Assembly: GCA_009103225.1 (NCBI GenBank)
Contig: RHPI01002568.1
Coordinates: 464,177 to 528,176, forward strand
Length of the DNA stretch: 64,000 nt
From: Chlorokybus atmophyticus
Lineage: Eukaryota > Streptophyta > Chlorokybophyceae > Chlorokybales > Chlorokybaceae
Direction: 5' to 3'
Within the stretch, counting starts at the first letter, position 1, and each line of letters opens with the position of its first letter. The notes below the pieces were generated by a model. That model searched no databases. It saw only the letters and a program-made list of their open reading frames with translations, and was not told the origin of the DNA. The position numbers and the translations under genes are program-made. Positions 40,928-53,416 of the stretch are shown one piece after another.

Positions 40928-41960
40928 TACTACGGTATACTACTACACTACTACGGTAGTAAGACTACCTGCTACAGTCTGCCGCCGCTAAGTCTTGTGC
41001 TGCCGCTTGCCTGCTGCTTCCGCCCTCCTAGCCTGGCCGTTAGCAAGAAGGGCGGTCAGCTAGGGCGGCGCAACACATTATATACACACCACCACCACCA
41101 CCACCACCACCACCACAACAACAACAGCGCACCTGCTGGCGGCCGCCGCCGCCGCCTGGCTTGGCCTGGTGGCCGCCCTGCAACACGAAGGGTGGAAGGG
41201 CGGTTAGGCTGCGCTGCTGCGCACTACACGACAAGACATGCACAAGCACATACCTGCCGCCGCCGCCGCCGCAGTAGCACAACGCTCAACTGCGCAAGTC
41301 AACTTGCACAGTTGAGCATTGTGTTGCGGCTTAGCGTTTGAATTCACAAGGGGGCTGTTGAGTTTAAAAACTCAACGGCTTCCCTTATGACACCATTGTA
41401 CCATTACGATGGTACTTTTTAACCATTGTAATGGTACAAAAGTACCAATACAATTGTAATGGTACTGCTGCACCATATCGATGGTACAATCGTACCATTA
41501 TTTAAGAATCTTTCATCGTATCATATATCGGTATTTGTCCCATTTCACCGCCACCGCTCGTCCCTAAATTGGGACTGATAAGTCATTTGCTTGCCATTTT
41601 TGATACATCACCGTCGCAAAATGCTATACGACCGGTAGTCGGTCGTATTAACTACGTAAATATTCCGTATCATTCATCGAAATTAGGGGACTGAGATGTG
41701 ACTTTATTGCCATAACAGGTAGGTCGCCGCCGCGGGTGCTGTACGACCGGCGGTCGGCCGTTGACATAAATTACAAGCAAGTCATGACATGCAGGTAGCA
41801 GTCCATTATATTGTACCCTAGGCCATTGGACGTTGATTGTTATCCACAACATACACCGGCAGTCCAGTCAGTCCCTTTATGGCCCAAGTCGTCAGGGTTA
41901 GGTGCAGCCAGGTAGGGTCAGACACTCGTCAGTCCCTCAGTCCCTGGTCAATCACCGTGT
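40928..41960. mobile_element. Unidentified ~1-kb insertion within the LINE, with palindromes and triplet repeats
   Basis: LINE coding similarity stops after VRQGCPLAP and resumes near 41965 with RVYGLALPQNPFF. The insert has TACTAC/GTAGTA repeats at its left end, (CAC)n and (GCC)n blocks, an internal partial duplication, a cluster of GTACCATT/AATGGTAC inverted repeats (41390-41510) and two palindromes of type ACGACCGGYRGTCGGYCGT (about 41620 and 41740). No coding capacity. Exact borders and target duplication could not be fixed. Confidence 0.55.
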
Positions 41961-41964
41961 TAAA

Positions 41965-43965
41965 TTTGCGACGTGTTTATGGCTTAGCTCTCCCTCAAAA
42001 CCCTTTCTTTCTGTCTGTCGAGAAGGATGCCCCCATGATGGAGATCAAGCATTTGGAGTACATATCAATGACACGGCTATCGTGTAAGCACCAACAGACT
42101 CAGCCTACACTGGCTTCACCGGGTGTATGGCCACGTTCTGCCTTGCTTCGATGCCTCTTCGCATCTAGCCAAGTCTGTAGGCGTGGTGGCAGGCCCGTCC
42201 TTACCTAGCACCCCTTTGGATTGGGGAGTGCGCTGGCTGAGTCAGGGTGATACTGCAACTCTACTTGGATTTCAGCTCCGCCTTACTCAATATGGTCTTC
42301 ATGCGCTCTTACCAGGCCTTGAAGCGGGAAAGGCAGCGTAGCTCTTCCAGGGCCCGCCATTACCTATTTCTTTCTTGTGGGCGTGCTCTTGTCCTCAACC
42401 AGAGTGTCCCATCCACCCTCTAGTACATTGCATCTCTCCTTGGTCCTTCTGTGGGAGAGTTGCAATCTCTCCGCAGCATCAGCACAGGGTTTCTGTGGCC
42501 TCATGCTCGCCCTGCGGACTTGGACCTCTCCCATGCCCTACACAGGGTGCGGTGACGTGTGTCCTAAAAAGTTGTTTACCTTCCAGTTTGCTAGGGGGAC
42601 CTGGGCGTGCTCTACCATAAAACCCAGACCAGGGCTCTGCTCGCCAAGTTGGCGGTGAGATTTTCAGACCCCCTCTGGGCCCCGTAGAAGTCCTTAGCCC
42701 TCCTCCAGCTGCAGCTGCGGGTGACTGATCTTCGCCATCCTGAGGTCATCTGGTTGCCGCCGTTTGCTGTGTTGATGTCCTGTGGCCTGCCTCTGCGGGC
42801 CTCTCTCTCTCCTCATTGGCGCGCAATCTTCTCCGCATGGCTGAAGGTGCGCCCCGCCATACATATTCCTCAAACCAACTACGAGGAAATCCTCCGGCAG
42901 CATCTTTTCTAAAACCATCATATCCACGATTCCAAGGGCTCCGTTCTCGGAGCTGCGCGCACTCACTTTCTTTCTCTCTCGTGGGCTGCCTAAGGCTTTT
43001 ACTGAGTGATAGATTGGTGGGATTTTTAAGAGCTTCAGCATTACACACCAGGCACTCTCTCGCACTAGGTGGATCCCCCGGAGCCAGCTCTTTCGCTGCT
43101 CTTGATCTGCATTCTAACCCCTTGGCGAGACCTTCTCTAAGCCCGCTCCCCCCCTTGCGAAAGGAGTGGTGGGCGAAATCTGAAGACACGACCACCATTC
43201 GGCAAGTGTACTTTGTTGAGGCAGTTGCTGGCTCGTCCGGCAGGGGCACTAGCTTTTCCCTGACAGGGAGAGAAGGCTAGAGGTTATCAACGCCGTCGTC
43301 TTTCTCCCTTTCTTTTGCTGCAAGCATTTGCCGTGTGCAAGTTTGCCCCCCCCCCTTCTCTCTTGGCGCTCCAGCCCTTTAATGGGGTCCCCGAGCTGGC
43401 TCGCTCTACCAGCTGCAGCCCACTACACCGGCTGCTTCGCTGATGCTGCTGCTTCCCTGACAGACATTCACTTTGATCCCTCCTCTTTTCATTGGCCGGA
43501 GTCCTCTCCTGGCTACCGTTCTATTGATTCTCTCTGGGACACACCTAGGCTTGGTTACCATCTCCTTAAGTCTCACTTTTTCCCTCTTATCCAAGCTGCT
43601 AAGCGATGGCACTAGTCCTGTCTGGAAATATAATGGGGGCGTGGTTGGCCGACCATCCGCTCCCTCAAATCCCCGGGCAAGATCCACTCTCTTCTTTAAA
43701 TGCTCTGCCATGGAGTCCTGTACACGAGCAACAGGCTGCAGCACTGTGGAAGGGACGTAGATCTTTCTTGCCTTACTTGCGCGTGGAAGATGCTGGGACC
43801 GCTCTTCACCTAATCTCGTGTTCGCATGCTCAACATCTCTGGTATTCCCTCTCGATACTCTTCCACAGGATGGGCGGGAGTTTTTCTCTCTCTCCCTCGT
43901 CCGCCCTGTTTGACCAGTGCGGGGAGGTCTTCATTCACTCTCTCCGCCCGGTGTGGGTGGCTTGA
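41965..43965 (+). pseudogene. LINE reverse transcriptase C-terminal half and zinc-finger-like end
   Basis: Begins with YGLALPQNPFFLSVEKDA, the continuation of RT. The YADD box position at about 42060-42085 reads VHINDTAIV, so both the Tyr and the first Asp are changed. The thumb contains DWGVRWLSQGDTATLLGFQ. The last open frame (43606-43965) ends with ALHLISCSHAQHLWYSLSIL, similar to the H-x-x-x-C zinc-finger-like segment at the end of RT polyproteins. Several frames and stops. Confidence 0.75.
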
Positions 43966-44828
43966 TGCCCGCTTGTACCATGAAGCCTTTGGGCTTATCG
44001 CAGTTTCATTCGCTACTCGGATGTCGTACCTAGCCGCACGGCCCTACTCTCTTCCTTTGCACACTTTCTCCCCTCACGCCAAGGAAGAGTGGTTGGCAGT
44101 CCTCTCAGCTCCGCTACTAGATGGCAACAGAGCTGCCGCCTTCTCTCTCTCCCAGTCCTCTTGGGGTGCGGGGTCTCAGCTCTGCATTTGCAACCAAGGC
44201 CTCCCATCCCCGGCTGTTGTCTGGCGCTCTGCCCCTTCACTTTTCTCTCGACCCTGATTTCCACTCTTTTCTCTCATATTTTCTTCCCCTCCATTCTGTG
44301 TGTTATGTGTGTGTGTGTTTCGAGCTTCTTTCCTACCTGCTTCTTTGTCTCCTTTTCCTGCTACTCTCCCTTACCTAGTTGGTTCGTGCTCGTTTGCTTT
44401 TACTTTGGTTAGCTAGTTCTATCCTAGCCCTAGTTGTACTAGCAAACTTTTAAACATGTTTCTTGGTAATGCCACACTTCATATTGCGTATAACAAAAAA
44501 CATAAACACAAGTTGTGCACTCAAAAGTGTTCAAATCTACCAAAGTGCTGACCATGAAGTATTAAGCTCAAGCAAGAGCTCTCCACACACCTCTCAACTA
44601 GACACTTGCTTCCCATTTAGGGGTGTTCTGAGACCACAAAACAAAGTTACAAGCAAAATGGTGATTTCGCCAAGTTTAAACCACCAAACTTCCACTTTCA
44701 TTCACCACGCTCGCAGTTTCATTCACTAATATAGCAGTCGCGAACACAAAAAGGTGCCCCACCGGGCTACAGCATCAACGAGTGCAAGTGTACAGCTACG
44801 GGGCTGTCACATCAGCTACAAAGCTGTT

Positions 44829-46347
44829 CTACCGGCCCCCACGGTCAGTGGAGGCCTTACGGCAATAGGCACGCAGGTGCCCAGGCTCCCCACAGTTGTA
44901 ACAGGTGCGGGTGTCACGCTGGCCCCCTGTAGAAGCGGCCTGAGATTGCATGGGAGCGGTCGTGTAGCTGGTGTTCCCCGCACCAGATGCGTAGGACCCA
45001 GAGTAGCGAGGGGGGTACTGGCTCCACCCCTTGTTGGGAGTGTAGGCAGGCTTTGCCTTGGGCTTGGGCTGCGCCGCAGCCGCCTCCTTGATTGCCTTCT
45101 TAAGGCGCTTTGCCTCGGCGTCATCCGCGGCCAGAGGATGTCCCTCGAGCTCCTCCACCACTTTCCAGTTGTGTTTGTTGGCTACTTCTAAGTAGTGAAA
45201 CTGTTTGAATACCTCCTCAAACGCTGCGCACAAAGCACATGTAAGCAACACGAGTTGCATCAGCACACTGGCTCAAAGCCATAGGGTCCAGCGCCAAGCG
45301 CACCCACATCCCACCCTCAACTTTACCTACCACATGCCCTGCGGATGCGGATGCATATGATGTGCCCTGTTGTGCTTGTTACCTTGCTGTGAGGTAGTCA
45401 TAATGTGAATACAGGGGTGAGCATGCAAAGGTGTTAAGTGCGGGCCCTCCCCCCCCGCCGGACATGGGGGGAGGAGGGATGCGGAACAAATGCATCTCGT
45501 GCATCTATGTTGACCAGGGGAAGCGCCTTTATAAGGCCCATAGCGCACGCATGTGCAAGTGGGCCTGGACCGAGTCCGCACCCACATGATGATGTTTGTA
45601 TGGACGCTCGTGCATGACGCTACAAAGAATGAGCCCACCTTTCATGTTCTCCCGGCGACCATGAGCGAAGTGAAGATCGTTGAGAAAGTGAGCGGGCACA
45701 CGGTCGAAAGAGCTCGCCGCCGCGCCGATGTGAGCCGCCACATCCACATGTTGCCGAGCCCGCTTCTTCAAGTTCTCCTTCCAAGGGGTCGCGGGCTCGG
45801 TGTAGCGGTTGCACATCGCCGCCACCCGAGCATTAGGAGTGTTGGAGTCGCTCTCGCGGCGAAGGATGCTCACAAGTAGTGGATGGTTGGGCTCGTCCAT
45901 GGGCTCATCAAGAGGGATGGCGGGCGCTTTTCCACGCTTGAGGCGGATGTTTTCCGCTTCCAACTCCTCCAACCTCCTCGCCATGGCCTCCGTGGGTGTG
46001 GTGGAGGCGTTGGAAACCGGGCTTGCCGCCCTCTTTCTACGCTTGTAAGTGACCGCGGGCGGGTCGTCGTCGTCATGATCATCCTCATCATCACCATTAC
46101 CATGACCATCACCATCACCATCACCATCACCGTCCTTGTTCACCTCCTCCCCATCCACCACGGGGGGGTGCTTTCTTTTCTCCTCACTCTCCGCTCGCCT
46201 CTCCTCCTCCTCACTCAAGGTCTGGCGACGCGGACTTCTCGCCTTTGCCAAGCGGTTGGAGGCCATGAGAGCCGCCGCCGCCGAGGCTTCCACGTCCTCG
46301 CCTTGCCCTTGGGCGCTTGCTTGCGCCTGCGTCAACCTCTTGTCCAT
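44829..46347 (-). CDS. DIRS gag-like ORF1, second copy
   Basis: Identical in layout to 26508-28026: exon 1 46347-45639, intron 45638-45224, exon 2 45223-44829, 367 residues with coiled coil and CYNCGEPGHLRAYC knuckle. One residue differs (Ser for Gly in NKGWxQYPP). The recombinase that belongs with it is missing here, because LINE sequence continues to the left. Confidence 0.72.
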
Positions 46348-46368
46348 GGTGAAGGTCCCCCTTCCCCC

Positions 46369-46572
46369 TCACCACCCTCGCCACCCTCGCCAAGGATGGC
46401 GCCGCCGTGCTAGGGTTTCAAGCGACTAGATAAAGCTTGTGGCTCACACTCACGCCTAGTGAGTGCTTGTGCCCCCTAGTGCCCGAGGCACTAAGGGCAC
46501 AAGAGTCTCATAACTTATTAACGAGTTCTTGAGTTCATGGGCGCGCATTTCATGCGCTTCATGAACTCATAT
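46369..46572 (-). repeat. DIRS A1 repeat, second copy
   Basis: Same sequence as 28048-28251 and joined at the same base to the family B LTR fragment at 46573. Confidence 0.9.
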
Positions 46573-46711
46573 GACACTGTATACTGCTTAACACAGTGAA
46601 TTGCACATTGTCCTTATAGCTGGAATGCTTGCTGCACTTGTCCTTAGTGTGTGCACACTTGTATGTAGGAGGCAAATACACTCACACTAGACGCATCACT
46701 AGTTCTCAACA
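46573..46711 (+). repeat. LTR family B, right part, second copy
   Basis: GACACTGTATACTGC to CTCAACA, followed by the primer site at 46712. Sharing of the DIRS/LTR joint with 28251/28252 shows duplication of an already nested structure. Confidence 0.9.
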
Positions 46712-46832
46712 GGTTATGGGCCCAAACTCGCTTGTGTGATCGCTTGTGCTAGTGAGAGAAAGTGTTGAGCATAGGCGCCTACTAGTAGAGTGTTCTTGGG
46801 GAGAGGGTGAGTTGTACTATTATGTAGCAAGC

Positions 46833-47287
46833 AATGGCTGACACAGATAGGATGCCCATTGAGTCCCTTGATCTGCACAACTATGCTTCATGGTCGCTGA
46901 AGATGAGGTTGGTGCTGATCCGCAAGAAGCTCTGGAGTTTTGTCGTCCCTACCTCCTCCACATCATAGCGGCTCAGAACAGGTGACGCAAGTACCTGGCG
47001 AGAGAACTGACAATTAGCTTTTGCACTGATAGGCTTGCACGTTAAAGACTTTCATCTCCCTCTTATTGCGGATTGCAAGTCTGGACGTGAGGCGTGGGAG
47101 GTCTTCGACACCCTCTTCAAGGCCAATAGCAACTCGCGCAAGTTGCAGCTGGGACGCAAGCTAACACTTCTGAAAATGGAGCACAAAAACTTAATCCAGA
47201 AGTACATCTTACGTGCAAGGGAGCTTTGGCAAGACCTTGTAGCAGTGGGCCACGATGTGAAGGAAGAGGAGGTGATGTGGGCCATGA
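46833..47287 (+). pseudogene. Family B gag, truncated at an assembly N
   Basis: Starts with ATGGCTGACACAGATAGG and has the same TAG and TGA as 28512-29298. The open part from 47035 stops matching at GTGATGTGGGC, just before the N at 47288; what follows is unrelated. Confidence 0.85.
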
Positions 47288-47288
47288 N
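47288..47288. other. Single unknown base at a sequence change
   Basis: One N marks the point where retroelement sequence ends and unrelated sequence begins. It may be a contig join. Confidence 0.8.
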
Positions 47289-49329
47289 CTACAGACTGCC
47301 TCAAAAGGATTGCGAAAGTGTAAAAACAACTTCAAACCCATCACACCACCACGAACCCACGTGGTGGCAAGCACACACAAGTGAAACATAATGTGATTGT
47401 CAGTATATAATGTGCGGGCATGCGATGCTTGGAGGAGAGGCCTGAGTGGCCGCCTCCCCTAACAGCAAGCTAAGCTAGGCCAGGCCAACCAAGCTAGGCT
47501 AGGCTAGGCTAAGCAAGCAAGCAAGCAAGCAGCTACACCAGCAGCAGCGTTTACACACACCAACAACAACCACTACCCACCCTAGCTCGTAGCTAGTGTG
47601 GTAGTTGCCACCGCCGTCGCTGTAGTCGCTGCCGCCTGCCGCCATTGGACACTATTGCCGCCTTTAAGCCCAAGCCGCCGCTGCCCCCCACAAACCCCGC
47701 GCCGCCCTTGCTATGGTGTCAATGTAAGAAAAGAGGGGGGGTGTCGCGCCATCTCTCGTCGTTGCTCGAGGATGTTGTCCACGAGCTCGTCATGACCTCA
47801 TCATCTACAGCTGTGATGCCACAGATGTAGAGGGCGCAGAGTCTCGCCATGCTAAAACTCGGGGCTGCTGCGGTGGTTGCGGTCCCCGGGTGGGGGCGGG
47901 TGTAGACGTTCGCCTCGACCACGGAGGATGATGCGTTATTCGCAGCCACAAGCCATTAGCGCCGTGTATGGTTTGCTTATGCAGTGATCAGCATGGTTGG
48001 CATTATATATATTAAATCCTTGCATTGTTTGCCGTGTAACATATCATTTTTTCCCACCACCTACACGCTATCCTCACGATAGTTGCATGCCACGTGATCC
48101 CCATACTCAATGCGCGAATATATCTTAACCGCCTTAATAGTAACCATCACCACCATCAATCTCCCTATATTAACATCTCTTTCATACGCTCATAATTTTT
48201 GCACACTAACTCATTCTCTCTCACCATTTTGCTCTTTAATAAGTGCAACATATCGAACATTCGTGAGCTATTTCTTAAAAGAGTAATCCTCTCTCCCTCT
48301 TCCAACACCAAACCCCATAATGCGCCCCCACTTATCCGCTGTTCTCCCCGCTTACATCATCTGCATCCGATACGGCGTTTAAGGCGGCAGCGGCGCCAAT
48401 AGGGGCCTGGCTTGCGGTAGTGGCGGAGCCGAGGGCCCCTAGTTAGGTGGCATAATGCTTTGTAGCTATGGCAATTGCCTTAGCAATGTTGACAAGGTGT
48501 TGCAAGGCTACGCTCCATGGACGGGTTGCCATGCGTATCACGTTGGGATGTAGTGCTACGACGGCCCTGACATTAAAGGAATAAGTAAATTGCGTGCTAT
48601 GATTAGCCGGCGGCCACTGTGAGTACTTTGTCGGCATCCTTGCAATCGCTGTACTTCTCTATACTGCTGTCACGCGTCGGCACCGTCCATATGCCGTGCA
48701 CAAAATGCGCCAAGACCCCCTGGCATGTCAGGCGCATTTAGGTGCAGCGGCGACAGCATTCCGCTCCACAGCTGTCTTCAGCATGCATGCGCAAGAACGT
48801 GCAGCTGCGCGCGTCACCAGTGTCTGGCAAGACAGCCACTGACTCAAGCACCACCCTGGACTCTGGTGCCCCTTGTATCGTACCAATGGACACCACCGTG
48901 CGTGATGCCCGGATGTGCACCCGCAGCTTGACCCCCGCTCGGTCGTGCAAAAAACAATTTGCGGAGGTGCACGTGCCATGAGCACTCGTCGGCTGGGTTG
49001 TTATAACCTGCACGCCGTCATCAAAGTCCACCGCCCGCTCCAGGACTCTTCTCCTGCTCTTCAACCTCCGCCCCACGCCCCACGATCTCAGCGGCGCCTG
49101 TATCGCTGAGCTCCCTTACACGGCTGACCCCGTCCAATTACACCTGCACGTAGCGCCCGTCGTCCGTAAGCCAAATAATGTAGCCCCAAAGTCCCTCGTT
49201 CATCCTCCCCCGTTCAAAACATTTTTTGCCCCGCTGTTAGCTACTACGCCCAACCACGACCACAATAATCATGTGGCAGCGGTGGCGGCGGGCGTGGGCA
49301 TGATGGTTTTCTCAATGTCGTGGCCGCAC

Positions 49330-49395
49330 AAGATGTTGCACAAGTACTACTTATGCAACATCTTCCGCCATGCGCACTAGTAGTGCGCATGGCGG
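49330..49395. repeat. Two adjacent perfect hairpins
   Basis: AAGATGTTGCA (49330-49340) pairs with TGCAACATCTT (49354-49364) around a 13-nt loop; immediately after, CCGCCATGCGCACTA (49365-49379) pairs with TAGTGCGCATGGCGG (49381-49395) around one base. Confidence 0.85.
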
Positions 49396-50188
49396 AACGC
49401 ACTTCCCACTCAGACTTGCCGGTAAGGTTGGTCCTTTGCTGCGGCCGCCTGCTTGCGCATGTGGCTCGCTTAACGTGCGAGTCTACATGCAATAACAACC
49501 ATGGCAATTGCATTTATGAAATGTAAGCTTGCTTGTTACGAAATCAGGGTCACTTCAGTTTTAAGGTTGGGGCTAACCACCCCGACTTTAGTACGATGTA
49601 TCATATGCTATACTACGTTAAAAGATGTACAAAATGACTGTTGTGTAGATAAAAACCTCAGCTTTCTGAAACGTACATACACCGCCAGTCAACTAGCCTA
49701 TCGGCCGTAAGATGTTCAAACTAATAAACACATCCAACACATGGTCACTTTATCTCATCGCTGTCACCGCAACAAATAGCTATTGCTGCAACTGTAGGCA
49801 TCGCTATCACTAGCTATAGCTATTGCCTAGCTATAGCTATCGCTATCATTCTCGGGGATCGCTAGTGACTTCAACTTCAATGTGGTACTTCAATGAGGAT
49901 AGCAAGCCAATATTGCTATATAGAAATATAAAGCCATATATCAGCCAGTAATTGGCAATCTCAAGCACTTTTCAAGGGTACAACTACTAGACTTTACATC
50001 GTGTGTTTGCTTGGAACGAGTATTAGTAAAAGGCTGTTGTCACAATCTCCAATTATGGCTGCTTGATAAAACACATGTACATGTTGTGCGCACTTTTTTT
50101 CATATACTACAAATACGTTGGAATCTTGCAACATATCATACTTATATAATATGCAACTTTATATTGGGTTTCCCTCCCCCCCCCCCCC

Positions 50189-50359
50189 NNNNNNNNNNNN
50201 NNNNNNNNNNNNNNNNNNNNNNNNNNNNNNNNNNNNNNNNNNNNNNNNNNNNNNNNNNNNNNNNNNNNNNNNNNNNNNNNNNNNNNNNNNNNNNNNNNNN
50301 NNNNNNNNNNNNNNNNNNNNNNNNNNNNNNNNNNNNNNNNNNNNNNNNNNNNNNNNNNN
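50189..50359. other. Assembly gap (171 N) flanked by poly(C)
   Basis: C runs of at least 13 nt on the left and 23 nt on the right border the gap, which suggests that a long C homopolymer caused it. Confidence 0.95.
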
Positions 50360-51472
50360 CCCCCCCCCCCCCCCCCCCCCCCAAAAAAAACGGAATGCAT
50401 GCATTTTATTATGCTCTTACAACTTTGCACAATTGTAACAAAATGACCTTGCATATATAATTGGTTATATCACGAGCGAAACGTTTTTGCCTGCGAATTT
50501 CATGTCGCATGGTTCATAAATTAGCTGAATCTATTGAACACAACTCACAAACAACACAATATGCAGCACGCACCAATAATGCATACACGTTAAAGTAAAC
50601 AAGTGATACACTAACAAGTGGTATTGGTGTTGGTCATAAGTAATGCACACTCTAAGTGAAGGCTTCACAATTACGGCACATATTCTTACTACACATTGCG
50701 TGATGTTTGTGGATGTTTACTTGATCGTTGATGTTTTAAGTCCTAAACTCGCCAGGTACATTCGAAGCGATATCACGTCCTTCAACCATAAAAACATGTG
50801 CTTGCCAATGCCAATAAATTTATCAATGTGTAACTACTGCGTTCAACGTGTAAGCTATAAATGTATCGTGTCATAGCGAATAACATTATCATTATTTAAT
50901 TGTCACAGATTAGTGGCAGCGATTTAACCAAGCAAAAGTAACACTGATCGTGATTATCAATGGTCGTGTCCGTCATGATAATCATTTTAAAAGTGAAGTA
51001 ATGCATACAATGCATACAGAATTCATAGCGTTGATACAAAAATCATCAAACCGCTAAAAACAATCAATGTATAAAGTTACAATTATTTCTTCGTGACCCC
51101 GCAATCTTTGCAAACACATGCGAAACGCTTTGTTATAGCTAAGGGCCAGGTGTTATTGCTACTGGACCCAAGGCCATCACTGACTCAGGTCTCTTTGTGC
51201 GAGCTACAACATTGCCGCACGATATTTTAGTGCTGCAGGAAGAGAGCGCTTGCCTGTGCTTTGTCAGCCCTGCACGACGACGTGCTCATCTCTCAACTCA
51301 AACCCTCTTTTCAACAACGTATCTGAGGCTTGGCCAGAGAGGTGTCAGTCTCGGATCGGTTGCGCACGCACGCACATCTATCACTTTCACCCATCAGTGT
51401 GATCACACAACAGCAGGGGTCCTGCGTGTCCAAGTGCATGCATCCCTGCCTGTGTTGGGTTTTCATGTACAC

Positions 51473-53416
51473 ATGCACATAGGCGCTTCTAGGGGAGGAC
51501 AAGGAGAAGGCAGTACCCCGTTGGCGTTGTGGGCGGCGCTGGTGCTGTCCGTGTCTGTGGCGGGTCTGCTCGGCAGCCTATCCTTGGGCTTGCTTCTGCT
51601 CCTCTCCCTGCTCCTGACCTCCTTCTCCTCCTTGTCCTCCTCTTCCTGGCCCTGGTGGTTGAACTCGTTCCTGATGGCGCCTGCGCTGATCGTGGACACG
51701 CTGCTGAGCTGGATCATCTGGCCCAGCAGCCTGCTGTACCTGTCGCTTCTGGCGCCGCCGCTGTTCCTGTGGAGGTGGTTCACGCACTCCTCCATCGTCG
51801 CGCCGATCTTCGCCATCAACCCTCGCAACCGCGTCGCACTCATCACGGGAGCATCCTCCGGCATAGGAAGGGTCAGTGTGTCTTTGATTGTTTTCACTCT
51901 GTGTAGCTGCTGCTGCCTTGCACTGGTTAAGCAGCAAGGCTTGTATTGCCTGCGTGCACGCCAGCTTGCATGGCTGCTGAAACTTGCACGTTGCATGTGC
52001 AGTGGCTTTGCTTGTGGGCATGCACCGCGCAGTCTGACCTGCAGCCTCGACGCACATTGTCTGCTGGTCCCGGAATCGGCCTTTCGAATTACTTTAGCGG
52101 GTGTGCAGAGGGACACAGCCATGCACGGTCTACCACACATGCATGCATGGTCAAAAATCCTACCTACCCTGCCGGGCAGCCTAGATCTGATGTGTTGTTT
52201 GGCGTTGGATGGTGGCACTAGTATCTGTCCGTGTATCATACAAGCTGCCTGCAAGGGGGTGAAGGGTAAGGCTGCCTGTGCGTTTTTCCAATACATGTCT
52301 GCACTCGCAGGAGTTGAGCAAGGAGTTTGCGCGTCGCGGCACCAAGCTATTCCTGTGCGCCCGCCGTGAGCAGGAGCTCCATGTGGGTGTTTACATACCA
52401 GGGGACACTCTCTCCATTGCATGGATCCTTGCTGACTCTCTCTCTCTCATGCGTGGAGTAGGACATTGCACGCGAGGCGACGCAGCTGGGTAGTCCCGAG
52501 GTCGGCATCCGCGTGACAGACGTGTCTCGCGAGGACGAGTGCAAGGACATGGTGATGTCTTGCGTGGAGCGTTTCGGTCGCCTGGACTTCCTCTGCCTCA
52601 ACGCCGGGGTTGGCCACCGCCCTCTGTTCTTCGAGGAGGAGTCCTCCACCGAGGGCTTCCGCGACGTGTTCGACGTGGACTTCTGGGGCGCAGTCTACCC
52701 CACCCACTACGCTCTGGACCCGCTTAAGAGAACAAGGGGACAGATACTTGTGACTGCATCGGTGGCGGGGTTGCTGCCCTGGCCCAGACAGGCGCTGTAC
52801 AATGCGGCCAAAGCGGCAGCGGTCAACTTCTTTGATACGGTCAGAGTGGAGCTGAGTGGCGTCGTGGGAGTCACCATCGCGTGCCCGGGATGGGTGGATG
52901 CGGGACTCACAGAGGGACGCGCAGTCGCACCAGAACAGCTGCAGGTGTGAGATGGATACACGCGCACGCACGCGCCCCGCCATAGCACAACATCCTGGCT
53001 GATGCATGCATGCGTGCGTTGCGTGTGTGCAGGAGATGAAGGGCCCGCTGCCCGTGACAAGAGCTCGCAGCGTGTCCAAGGCCATGATTGACGGCGCCCT
53101 CATCCGCAAACGCTTCGTCATCTACCCGGTGAGCCCACACGCACTTGCGTGATCAAACCCATGCACAGCCACTACGCTGTGCACCCAATGTTATTGAACT
53201 AGTACTCCTTGTCTCTGTGCACAGTCTTGGTATGCAACTCTCCTTGCGAATCGCGTCTTCGCCCCCGAGGTCCTGGACCTGGTCCTCCGTATGTTTTTTG
53301 TGCCGGTGGACCGCCGCTCCGCCTCACTCCACATGGGAGGAGGAGGAGGAGGTGAGAGGGGACCCGGCGGCGGCGGCGGCGGCAAGCAGCAGGCGGGAGG
53401 GGCCAAGGGGCAGTAG
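51473..53416 (+). CDS. Membrane-anchored short-chain dehydrogenase (steroleosin / 11-beta-HSD-like), SDR1
   Basis: Five exons: 51473-51871, 52311-52382, 52462-52944, 53033-53128, 53225-53416; all introns are GT-AG, in phase 0, giving 413 residues. It should oxidise or reduce a hydroxyl/keto lipid or steroid with NAD(P). After a Ser/Leu-rich membrane segment in the first 130 residues comes the cofactor loop TGASSGIG (125-132), NAG (204-206), catalytic Ser257 (VTASVAG) and YNAAK (Tyr270, Lys274). The layout, the FFDTVRVELSGVVGVTIACP block and the WYATLL...APEVLDLVLR end match plant hydroxysteroid-dehydrogenase-like proteins of lipid droplets or ER. The C-terminus is a Gly-rich tail. The ATG at 51473 is the closest to the membrane segment; the frame is open upstream to 51197, so the start is uncertain. 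Paralogue of SDR2, in convergent orientation. Confidence 0.88.

Larger units (their letters stand above)
39337..44430 (+). mobile_element. Decayed non-LTR retrotransposon (LINE), plus orientation
   Basis: A single LINE polyprotein can be followed over about 4 kb of coding remains: the end of an endonuclease-like part (LDHKPVLLEL near 39620), a linker, RT blocks up to VRQGCPLAP (about 40920), then after an insertion of about 1 kb the rest of RT and the C-terminal region with a zinc-finger-like H-C motif. The 3' tail is pyrimidine-rich. Its left border lies at the end of the chromovirus gag near 39.31 kb; the right border meets DIRS sequence near 44430. Confidence 0.8.
43834..47282. repeat. Duplicated segment, copy 2 (partner 25513-28961)
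   Basis: Same order as copy 1: LINE end, DIRS gag, A1, right half of a family B LTR, primer site, gag. About two differences in the 3.2 kb from 44.08 kb on, about seven in the first 240 bp. It ends in the middle of the gag codon series, six bases before an N at 47288. Confidence 0.95.
47289..51190. other. Region without confident genes, one 171-N gap
   Basis: Contains GCTAG/GCAAG short repeats (47465-47530), a plus-strand stretch at 48742-48981 with TTLDSGAPCIV that faintly resembles a retropepsin, two adjacent perfect hairpins (49330-49395), AGCTAT repeats (49800-49850) and AT-rich sequence after the gap. No gene model can be supported. Confidence 0.5.

Noticed and set aside
47480-47530. 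GCTAG/GCAAG repeats as a transposon end
   Set aside because: Short simple repeats without inverted partner or target duplication.
48725-49120. Possible copia-type protease around TTLDSGAPCIV
   Set aside because: The DSGA motif fits, but there are no supporting gag, integrase or RT domains nearby and the match is very short.
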